Of a DNA stretch of 14,613 nucleotides, positions 1 to 6,074 are shown in pieces. The notes beneath the pieces are model-generated. The model had not been told where the DNA came from. It did no database searches and was given only the letters and a program-made list of their open reading frames with translations. Location: contig CAYYQW010000088.1 of NCBI GenBank assembly GCA_964472505.1, forward strand, positions 1 through 14,613, read 5' to 3'. The position numbers were made by a program, and so were the translations under genes. The DNA comes from JAYEIA01 sp964472505. Its GTDB lineage: Bacteria; Bacteroidota; Bacteroidia; Bacteroidales; JAADGE01. Positions within the stretch are counted from its first letter, which is position 1; the number at the start of each line of letters is the position of its first letter.

Positions 1-32
1 TTTGTTTACCTTGGATTTGTATTCAGAAGTGA

Positions 33-527
33 TTAGTTATTTGCATTGGCACCGGTTTTTTCGATATAACCGAGCAAACCGATGGCACAAATTTTTTCAA
101 CACTTTCCGGGCCGTTTTTTGTACGCAAAGAAACGTAGTAAACTTGTGAGCTCTTGCACTGAAAATCAAAATATGCTTGGTCTTTCCCGTCTTTAAAAGT
201 CGAGTTTATGGGATTATCTTCATCGCTTGTTTCTTTATCGTAAAGTTTAAAAACCAGGTTTTCAATGCCCTCGTAACAGCAAAGAGCAAAACGGTACTTA
301 ACACCTTCCAAAAGAAATACTTCCCATTCCTGTCCGTTTTCTCTTTTAAGTGTGGCTGATTTTTGATAAAGCGTAAAATCATTCAGATAAGCAATATTTT
401 CATCGTTGAATACGGTAGCACATTTGAAAACACCATTACTGTCCCGGCATTGAGCATGAGTAGTTAGGGTAGCGGTAAAGCTTAAAAATATGGTGAAAAA
501 TAAGAATTTTACAAATACGGATTTCAT
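33..527 (-). CDS. Exported six-cysteine beta-rich protein, unknown function
   Basis: A 164-residue protein I cannot assign to a named family. Residues 1-25 form a signal peptide (short basic start, hydrophobic core, TTHA|Q cleavage), so it should be exported. The mature part has six cysteines (27, 36, 83, 84, 124, 147), including an adjacent CC pair, which suggests disulfides. Alternating hydrophobic and polar residues (for example YRFALCCYEG, then YFDFQC, then VYYVSLRT) suggest a small beta-sandwich, reminiscent of the PPC-like domains found beside secreted peptidases; that likeness is by eye. The reading frame stays open upstream to 707, but that extension overlaps the end of the C1 peptidase gene and lacks an N-terminal export signal. 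The ATG at 525-527 gives a normal signal peptide and is preferred. It is the last gene of the minus-strand protease cluster, 94 bases after the peptidase stop. Confidence 0.75.
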   Translation of the reverse strand: MKSVFVKFLFFTIFLSFTATLTTHAQCRDSNGVFKCATVFNDENIAYLNDFTLYQKSATLKRENGQEWEVFLLEGVKYRFALCCYEGIENLVFKLYDKETSDEDNPINSTFKDGKDQAYFDFQCKSSQVYYVSLRTKNGPESVEKICAIGLLGYIEKTGANANN

Positions 528-621
528 AAATATAAGTTTAATCTGCTTATGCAGTTGTAAAGCTATAAAAAAAATGCTGAATACAATGTATATTTTTATA
601 AAACAAAAAATATGCCTATAA

Positions 622-2013
622 TTATTTTGAATGATTGGCTTCAAGAATGATATAGGCTGTGTTTCCTTGTTTGCTTTCAGCGGAAAATGAAGCTTTTGTT
701 TGGGCATAAGTGATATCGGATGTTTTCATAAGTTGGCTTCCAAGTGCTGTGTTAATTCGGTTTTGCAGGTTTCCTTGTGTGTTTTCAATGGTTTTGTAAA
801 CGTTATTTATATCTATCGGTTTTTTTGATAAAAGTATGCATATATAGTTTTTACCGAGTGTTTCATCGGCTTGAATAAAATGCTGTTCATCCGGAAGAGC
901 AACTTCATTGGTAGTATAGGACAAATATGGGCTGACTTTGGCTTTGTGCGGAAAAATGGGAAATACTTTTTCGGTTTTATCAAAGCCAAAAGCATATACA
1001 TAGGCAGGCTCAGGATTTTTGATATAAATGCGGAATGCAGAGCCGGCTTTTATATCTTTTTGGGTTTGATAGCCATGACCAATTTTTTTTACCGGGTACT
1101 CAAAGCCCTCAGAGCTCTGAAGACGAATACTTCCGGCAAGTTTTATGATATTGTCTTTATCGGGTAGAGCACTTATTTCATAAGCATATTTTACAAAATC
1201 CGCATAATCTTTGTATCTAATGTAAATATATCCTGAATTTCCCCAGCCGCTGCCCCAACTGTTCATAACTTCAAAAACTCCGCCGTGTAAATCATCGTCG
1301 TAGCCCACTACACACATGGCATGGCCATAGTATTTGCCTGTGGCGGGTTCGTTTGGCGTCCACACTTCTTTTGCCGTATAAAAAGAGCGCGGTACATTCA
1401 TTCCGATAATAACCGGATTATTTTGTGAAAGACTTTTTTTGGTGGATGAAAGTTTGAAACTGTTGCTGTCAAAAAGTCCAAAAAGTTTAGCGTAATCTTC
1501 TATGGTGTGTTCCGATGCTTGGTTAAAAACATTTTCACTGATATAAGCCGGGCAATTAACTTCTGCCAAAGCGTTATATTTGGCAGCGCCTTTTGTTTTC
1601 ATGAGCTCCAGAGCATCATGAATGTGAGAGCCGAGAGTACAATTATTGTCCGAAGCGAATTTTATTTGAGTATAAACGAAGCCGGGCGAAAAGGCTTCGG
1701 CGGTTATTTCTTCCGGTTTATTTCTTTTAGACTGAATGGCTTCGGCAATTGTTAAAGCTGCATAAGCCGATGCCCAGCCGACACAGGTTCCGTAGGAGCC
1801 TTGGCTTTTTACTTGCGGGGCATATTTTTTTAAGGAGTGCTTTTTTGGAATATTGCTGTATAAGCTGCGAGTTAGTGTGGCTTTTTGGTCAATTTCGCTG
1901 TATTGTTCATCATCGAACAGCATACCGGTGGGATATTCCTGAGCGCTATTTATTCCTGCGGTTATCAGCAACAGCAAAAGCAAGTTGACAGTGTATATTA
2001 TAAGTCGTTTCAT
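622..2013 (-). CDS. Exported papain-like C1 family cysteine peptidase with C-terminal DUF4384-like domain
   Basis: A 463-residue exported cysteine protease. Residues 1-24 are a signal peptide. The catalytic domain spans about 57-283 and shows the papain-family set: oxyanion Gln71 and nucleophile Cys77 in QGSYGTCVGWA, His231 in GHAMCVVGYDD, and Asn251 in NSWGSGWG. Residues 43-60 may be a short propeptide, much shorter than in eukaryotic papains. The tail, about 295-402, resembles DUF4384: an AGSAFRIYIKN strand, then a phenylalanine/proline-rich FPIFPH stretch, then LPDEQHFIQAD and a YICILLSKKPID strand. From family knowledge, DUF4384 often accompanies caspase-like or kinase domains in bacteria. 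The gene lies 65 bases after the MORN-caspase stop on the same strand. A near-consensus box (TAATATTG on the minus strand, 2049-2056) could give it a promoter of its own. Substrate and maturation are unknown. Confidence 0.88.
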   Translation of the reverse strand: MKRLIIYTVNLLLLLLITAGINSAQEYPTGMLFDDEQYSEIDQKATLTRSLYSNIPKKHSLKKYAPQVKSQGSYGTCVGWASAYAALTIAEAIQSKRNKPEEITAEAFSPGFVYTQIKFASDNNCTLGSHIHDALELMKTKGAAKYNALAEVNCPAYISENVFNQASEHTIEDYAKLFGLFDSNSFKLSSTKKSLSQNNPVIIGMNVPRSFYTAKEVWTPNEPATGKYYGHAMCVVGYDDDLHGGVFEVMNSWGSGWGNSGYIYIRYKDYADFVKYAYEISALPDKDNIIKLAGSIRLQSSEGFEYPVKKIGHGYQTQKDIKAGSAFRIYIKNPEPAYVYAFGFDKTEKVFPIFPHKAKVSPYLSYTTNEVALPDEQHFIQADETLGKNYICILLSKKPIDINNVYKTIENTQGNLQNRINTALGSQLMKTSDITYAQTKASFSAESKQGNTAYIILEANHSK

Positions 2014-2078
2014 TGGTTTGCGTATTTAGTTTAAACAGATAGCGGCTACAATATTATTTTTTAGTGCGTATAATGCGT

Positions 2079-4445
2079 TTAAGGTTTAAAGTAAAAATCT
2101 CGAAAGATGGATGAGTTTTCCCACGGAACCTGTTTTTTATCGGACATTTGATATACGTTTACTCTTACTTTTTTGAATACATCTTCAATGGGAATTCCGG
2201 GCTCATCCATAACTTTAATAAGTTCTTGAGTATAAAGCCCGTTATCACCGCTTCCGTCCGAAGCTACAGAGCCGGGTGCTGTGGCAAAAGCAATAAAAGT
2301 TCCCTGCGGAGCCGTTGTACTTGCCAATCCGTTGCCGCCTCCGGAGCGGAAACTTCTTTCGAAGGGGTTATTGCGGCATGCATCCAGAATAACGATATTC
2401 ATTTCGTTGGAGGCATATTCCATTTCGCCCATAATGCGACGCAGATTCACCGATTCCAATTCTACATCCTGCTGTTTTTCAATGCGCGCATTTACGGGTA
2501 CCAGATAATTTTCACCTTGAAGCTGCAGTCCGTGTCCGGCAAAATAAAAGAGCCCGACTCCTTTTCCTGAAGCAAGTTTGTTGCCGAATGCCCGAATTTC
2601 TCGTATCATGTCGTTTCGGCTCAGGTCGGTATGTTCCGATACTTCAAAACCCAAGGCTTTTAGTTTTAAGGAAATGGCTCGTGCATCGTTAGCCGGGTTT
2701 TTTAAGGGAGCGGTGGGGTAGTTTGAATTCCCGATAACTAAAGCATAGCGTTTCTCTTTAAGTACCATGCTTTGGGTTTTTCGGTTGATAATGCGGGTAT
2801 CCGAAAAGGCTTCGCCGCTCGTTGCCGATACTTTGGCTCGAATACGGTTTTCACCTTCCTTAAGGGGAACTTTTCTTTCAATAATGTAATCGCAACCGCT
2901 GCTTACTACCGAATATCCGCGTGTTGCGTAGTTTACTTTTACAACATCATTGACATAGAATTGAACATTTTCCAGCTCCGATTTTGTTTTGATGCATATT
3001 TTTACGCTGACTTCGTTTTCTGAGCTTTCTGAACTTGTAAGGGTGGGTGTGAGCCATTCAATTGTTGGCGGAACGGCGATGTCTTCTTCTTCGCCTATAA
3101 AGGTGCCGTTTTCCCATTTGCCGGATTTTGTGGTGCCGTTGGCATAGAATAGTGTGCCTATTCCGTGATAAGTACTGTTTTTAAACTCACCGACGTATTT
3201 ATTCCCGTTGGAAAACTGATAGGTACCGTTACCGCTGTATGCACCGTTTTTGAATTCGCCTTTGTATTCATCGCCTGCGGCAAATGTGTATTTGCCTTGT
3301 CCGTGGTATTTTCCGTTATAAAATTCGCCGGTATAGCGGTTTCCGGCTTCGCTTATATAGGTGCCGAAACCGTTTTGGCAATTGCCGCTTATGCAGCCGG
3401 TTTTGGTTTCGGTGCTGCCGACAAATTTATCATTTTCCCACTTACCGGATTTAACGGTGCCGTCGGCATAGTGCATGGTGCCTTGCCCGTGAAATAAGTT
3501 GCTTTTAATTTCGCCTACGTATTGTTGGCCGCTTTTCCATTTTAGAGTTCCAAAACCTTCGAGCGTACCCATGTTGTAGTCGCCGTAATAGCTTTCGTAA
3601 GCGCTTGATTCTATGTATTTGTAAAATCCTACACCGTGTTTTTTGTCATCTTTAAATTCGCCTTCATAATAAGCACCGGTTGAAAAATAATTGGTGCCTT
3701 TGCCGTTCCTTTTTTTGTTTTTCCAATAGCCCTCATAGCGTTCTCCGGTTTGCCAGGTATAAACCCCGTAACCGTTGTCGCAGTTGCCCGAGATACAGCC
3801 ATAGTTGTTTGAGCCGCTGCCAACGTATTTGTCATATTCCCACATACCTGTTTTTTGGGTGCCGTCCAGGTAGGTATTGGTCCCGTATCCGTGCCTTTTG
3901 TCATTTAACCATTCTCCGGTGTATTTTTCGCCGGATGCAAAATAGTTATCGCCTTGGCCTTTTCTTTTTTTATTGCTCCAATTCCCGGTATATTTTTCTC
4001 CGGTGGACCAGACATAAGTTCCGTATCCGTTGTCGCAGTCGCCGAATATGCAGCCGGTTACCGAAGCAATGGTGCCTTGGTATTGACCTTCTTTCCAGAT
4101 GCCGGCTTTTGTTGTTCCGTTGGTGTAGTAGTGTGTGCCTTCGCCGTGTTGTTTATCGTTCATCCATTGGCCGCTGTATTTTTCTCCGTTGGTCCAAGTG
4201 TATGTGCCGCTTCCGTGCCTGAAGCCTGCATTGTATTCGCCAAAATACTTACCTCCGTTTTTGAAGGTGTAGGAACCCTGGCCGTCCTGTTTTCCGTTTT
4301 TCCAGTTTCCGATGTAGAAGTCACCGTTACTCCATTCATATTTTCCGTAGCCGTTATAACAATCTCCGTAAACGCATCCGTTGTTTTGCGCCGTCAGGGA
4401 AAGCCCAAAACATAATAAGAGGATGAAAGAAAGTGTGTATTTCAT
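2079..4445 (-). CDS. Exported MORN-repeat protein with C-terminal caspase-like (C14) peptidase domain
   Basis: A 788-residue protein. Residues 1-19 are a signal peptide (cleavage at LTA|Q), placing the product outside the cytoplasm. Residues 23-452 are a long MORN array (about 12 full YxGxWxxxxxxGxGxxx(F/W)xxG units). It is divided into four blocks, each opened by a GCxxGxCxNGxGxY motif (from 22, 131, 216 and 350) and closed by a shortened cap of the type GTxKxGxWexxxxxG. Residues 459-556 look like an Ig-like beta linker containing cysteines. Residues 564-787 are a caspase-fold peptidase: YALVIGNSNY first strand, catalytic His638 in YFAGHG, Cys690 in ILDACRNNPF, so the dyad is intact. MORN repeats in eukaryotes bind lipids or mediate dimerisation; the bacterial exported role is unknown. 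It is the first gene of the cluster with the C1 peptidase. It could be self-processing; cleavage specificity cannot be read from sequence. Confidence 0.92.
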   Translation of the reverse strand: MKYTLSFILLLCFGLSLTAQNNGCVYGDCYNGYGKYEWSNGDFYIGNWKNGKQDGQGSYTFKNGGKYFGEYNAGFRHGSGTYTWTNGEKYSGQWMNDKQHGEGTHYYTNGTTKAGIWKEGQYQGTIASVTGCIFGDCDNGYGTYVWSTGEKYTGNWSNKKRKGQGDNYFASGEKYTGEWLNDKRHGYGTNTYLDGTQKTGMWEYDKYVGSGSNNYGCISGNCDNGYGVYTWQTGERYEGYWKNKKRNGKGTNYFSTGAYYEGEFKDDKKHGVGFYKYIESSAYESYYGDYNMGTLEGFGTLKWKSGQQYVGEIKSNLFHGQGTMHYADGTVKSGKWENDKFVGSTETKTGCISGNCQNGFGTYISEAGNRYTGEFYNGKYHGQGKYTFAAGDEYKGEFKNGAYSGNGTYQFSNGNKYVGEFKNSTYHGIGTLFYANGTTKSGKWENGTFIGEEEDIAVPPTIEWLTPTLTSSESSENEVSVKICIKTKSELENVQFYVNDVVKVNYATRGYSVVSSGCDYIIERKVPLKEGENRIRAKVSATSGEAFSDTRIINRKTQSMVLKEKRYALVIGNSNYPTAPLKNPANDARAISLKLKALGFEVSEHTDLSRNDMIREIRAFGNKLASGKGVGLFYFAGHGLQLQGENYLVPVNARIEKQQDVELESVNLRRIMGEMEYASNEMNIVILDACRNNPFERSFRSGGGNGLASTTAPQGTFIAFATAPGSVASDGSGDNGLYTQELIKVMDEPGIPIEDVFKKVRVNVYQMSDKKQVPWENSSIFRDFYFKP
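3090..4379 (-). repeat. MORN repeat array arranged in four cysteine-capped blocks
   Basis: This stretch encodes residues 23-452 of the caspase protein. Single units are 22-23 residues. Above that level there are four blocks, starting near residues 22, 131, 216 and 350, each with a GC-x2-G-(D/N)-C-x-NG opening that is nearly identical between blocks. Block lengths differ (about 108, 85, 134 and 103 residues) because they hold different numbers of MORN units. This implies duplication of whole blocks followed by gain or loss of single units. The regular composition also keeps opposite-strand frames open for long stretches, and those should not be read as genes. Confidence 0.85.
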
Positions 4446-4852
4446 GGGTTTGATTTTAAATTTTTGTAATCTGATGATGCATATAATTGCGGTTCGTTTC
4501 CTACGGAATAAAAACGCAGGCAGTTTAAAGTTTGGTCTATTTTGGTGCTGAATACACTATCTAATTAGTAATTTGCATAATAAAGATGTACTTGTTTCTT
4601 TATTCGTTTATTAGATGCATATGTTTTGAAAAATTCATAATTTTAAATATTCAAAAAAATATAAAAACACTCAACACCGCTGATCTTATGATTGCAAATT
4701 TTATAAATTGTTTTTTTGAATTAGGCACTTTACTAATACTGACAAGTCCTTGATTGACAATTATTACAAAAAGTTTTAATTAGAAGAAATGTTTTCATCA
4801 TGCAGAATGTGAACTACAAAAATTGTTTTTTCTCGCATCTTGTTGTAATCAA

Positions 4853-4880
4853 TCCCCCTGTCCCCCTTTTCTAAGGGGGA
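4853..4880. repeat. CCCCCT/AGGGGG palindromic repeat (CPPFLRG-type)
   Basis: A direct repeat of TCCCCCT (4853-4859 and 4861-4867) runs into a hairpin. TCCCCCTT (4861-4868) pairs with AAGGGGGA (4873-4880) around the loop TTCT, giving 8 perfect pairs. Read as protein on the plus strand it gives SPCPPFLRGN. From memory, this phrase recurs in spurious predicted proteins from many Bacteroidota and cyanobacterial genomes because this repeat is dispersed and short ORFs run through it. The element is strongly GC-rich against an AT-rich background. It is probably a dispersed intergenic palindrome rather than part of a gene. Only one copy is present in this window. Confidence 0.6.
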
Positions 4881-4911
4881 ACCGCATATTTAAACAATAT
4901 GCTGTACTTTT

Positions 4912-4919
4912 TATATTTG
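4912..4919 (+). promoter_or_regulatory. Possible Bacteroidota -7 box (TATATTTG)
   Basis: TATATTTG matches the TAnnTTTG -7 consensus of Bacteroidota promoters exactly and points rightward, about 75 bases before the possible small ORF at 4995. No TTG-type -33 element is seen at the usual spacing. In AT-rich intergenic DNA such a match can occur by chance, so this is a weak call. Confidence 0.25.
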
Positions 4920-4994
4920 TAGTATCCATGCGCCTAATTCAATTGTTTTTATTATATCATGCAAGCAAAGACAATTTAAAGATATACAAAATTG

Positions 4995-5108
4995 ATGAAT
5001 CTTGTATTATTTTTTGATATTAATTTCCCTTTTCGGGATAAATGCCTTAGATTAAATAAGGATTATATTGAGCTGAAGGAGAGTGAGTGGCTTTTTATTC
5101 TGTTTTGA
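4995..5108 (+). CDS. Possible 37-residue small ORF or gene remnant, unknown
   Basis: An ATG at 4995 opens 37 codons ending in TGA at 5106-5108. The translation begins MNLVLFFDINFPF and continues with a charged amphipathic stretch (RLNKDYIELKESEW), which looks more protein-like than typical AT-rich noise. There is a promoter-like box upstream (4912-4919) but no Shine-Dalgarno. If one T in the TTTT run at 5103-5106 were missing, the frame would continue for about 14 more codons to a TGA near 5150, so it could be the remnant of a broken gene. I recognise no family. It may equally be chance. Confidence 0.2.
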   Translation: MNLVLFFDINFPFRDKCLRLNKDYIELKESEWLFILF

Positions 5109-5121
5109 CCGGCTTAAGCTT

Positions 5122-5160
5122 CATGGTGAATTGTTGAATGCAATGCATTGATTCACGATG
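5122..5160. repeat. Imperfect 39-base palindrome with nested hairpin
   Basis: The outer arms CATGGTGAAT (5122-5131) and ATTCACGATG (5151-5160) pair at 9 of 10 positions, with a single G/G mismatch. Inside, AATGC (5137-5141) pairs with GCATT (5145-5149) around a three-base loop. It lies 42 bases beyond the stop of the minus-strand gene 5203-5949, so it could sit at the 3' end of that transcript. No T run follows on either strand, so it is not a standard intrinsic terminator. It may stabilise the mRNA end or be a small mobile palindrome. Confidence 0.4.
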
Positions 5161-5202
5161 CTCTTTTGGTGTTGTTTTATTGATATTTGGGTTAAAAGTC
5201 TG

Positions 5203-5949
5203 TTAGTTTCTTTTTTTATAATTCTCGAAACGTTTTCTTACGGCATTAATGATGTCATAGTCGTTGGCATAATACAAGAATTCAGTATTAAAGTTACACC
5301 AGCTTATAAAATCTTCAAGCGCTTGACCCTTTAGTCCCGTTATTTCGGACACAATCTGCATGTTGTATTTTTGATGAATTACGTTGCTTTTGTGTTCTCG
5401 GGCTTTAATTTTTTCTAATTTTTTTAATTGTTTTTCGCGAGAGCTCTTAAAATGGATAGGAATTCCAATAGCGGTGGAAGATGTAATAAGTGCTAACTCT
5501 TGCGGCGATATGAGTGTGTAAAACCAATCTTGAATACGTTGTTGGGTTTCATTGTCTTCCGGCTGAACATTTTTAAAATCAAATTCAAAATCTTTCCATC
5601 GGGCATCAAAAATATCAATGCCGGAGAGTTCATAAACTTTTCTTTTAAGCCGAATAATATATACATTGGTTTCGTTGGCTTGAATCTCTTCAAAATCTAA
5701 GGTTACGGTATTGTAGCCAATGGCAGATATGCGCAAATGTTCTTTTTCAAGCATGGTGATATGAAAAAAACCGAGTGTGTCGCTGAGCGAAACCGTATTT
5801 TTTTCTACATTAAGAACGGTGGCAAAAGGGATGGCTTTTTCGGTATTATGCGAGATGATTTTACCGGTTATTTCAATAACACGGTTTTGTGCATTCGTTG
5901 AAAGTGCTGCCAAAGTTGTGATTAATATTAAGAAATATGTTTTTACCAT
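5203..5949 (-). CDS. Exported protein with carboxypeptidase-regulatory-like beta domain
   Basis: A 248-residue protein with a signal peptide at 1-20 (cleavage STNA|Q). Residues about 26-103 match the carboxypeptidase regulatory-like fold common in Bacteroidota: ITGKIIS strand, then AIPFATVLN, SLSDTLGFFHI, LRISAIGYNTV and a closing IIRLKRK strand. In the phylum this domain is found at the start of TonB-dependent receptors and in many stand-alone envelope proteins. Residues 110-248 are mostly helical and charged, with a lysine-rich segment near 170-190, and I cannot assign them. An ATG at 6001-6003 would add 18 residues, but a TATTTTTG promoter box at 5991-5998 lies inside that extension and the extension masks the signal peptide, so the ATG at 5947-5949 is preferred. 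The gene follows the GH3 fusion with a 125-base gap. Function is unknown. Confidence 0.8.
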   Translation of the reverse strand: MVKTYFLILITTLAALSTNAQNRVIEITGKIISHNTEKAIPFATVLNVEKNTVSLSDTLGFFHITMLEKEHLRISAIGYNTVTLDFEEIQANETNVYIIRLKRKVYELSGIDIFDARWKDFEFDFKNVQPEDNETQQRIQDWFYTLISPQELALITSSTAIGIPIHFKSSREKQLKKLEKIKAREHKSNVIHQKYNMQIVSEITGLKGQALEDFISWCNFNTEFLYYANDYDIINAVRKRFENYKKRN

Positions 5950-5990
5950 TTGAATGCTTGTGTTTTTTGGTGCTTTTTTTGTTATCAGCT

Positions 5991-5998
5991 CAAAAATA
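5991..5998 (-). promoter_or_regulatory. Likely -7 promoter box TATTTTTG for gene 5203-5949
   Basis: Read on the minus strand this is TATTTTTG, an exact match to TAnnTTTG. The end of the box is 42 bases from the preferred start at 5949, implying a leader of roughly 35 bases. No clear TTG -33 element is seen. The same eight bases occur ahead of the GH3 fusion gene. If this box is used, the longer start at 6003 would lie upstream of transcription. Confidence 0.45.
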
Positions 5999-6074
5999 TA
6001 CAAAATACCGACTTAGCTCATATTATTAAGTTTTTTTTTCATTTTAAAGCTTTCTTAACTTCTGAGGAGCTATT

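Larger units (their letters stand above)
4446..5202. other. Gene-poor intergenic region of 757 bases
   Basis: This AT-rich gap lies between the carboxypeptidase-regulatory-like gene and the MORN-caspase gene, both on the minus strand. No long conserved coding frame is visible. Supported contents are a CCCCCT/AGGGGG palindromic repeat (4853-4880), a plus-strand promoter-like box (4912-4919), a possible 37-residue ORF (4995-5108) and an imperfect palindrome (5122-5160). The promoter of the MORN-caspase gene should lie in the first couple of hundred bases after 4445, but no clean TAnnTTTG box was found there. The mixed contents suggest a region where small elements have inserted or decayed. Confidence 0.6.

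Noticed and set aside
543..554. CTGC-TTAT-GCAG hairpin upstream of the gene at 33-527
   Set aside because: Only four base pairs, no T run on either strand and no other support for a terminator or operator.
528..707. N-terminal extension of the small exported protein up to 707
   Set aside because: It overlaps the end of the C1 peptidase gene, has an irregular AT-driven composition, and would hide an excellent signal peptide starting at 527.
3165..4415. Long plus-strand open frames opposite the MORN-caspase gene
   Set aside because: They are mirror frames created by the repetitive, Gly/Tyr/Asn-rich coding strand, and their translations have no domain pattern or sensible starts.
4823..5017. 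64-residue plus-strand frame containing SPCPPFLRGN
   Set aside because: The frame runs through the palindromic repeat, which is known to generate such spurious peptides; there is no other sign of a gene.
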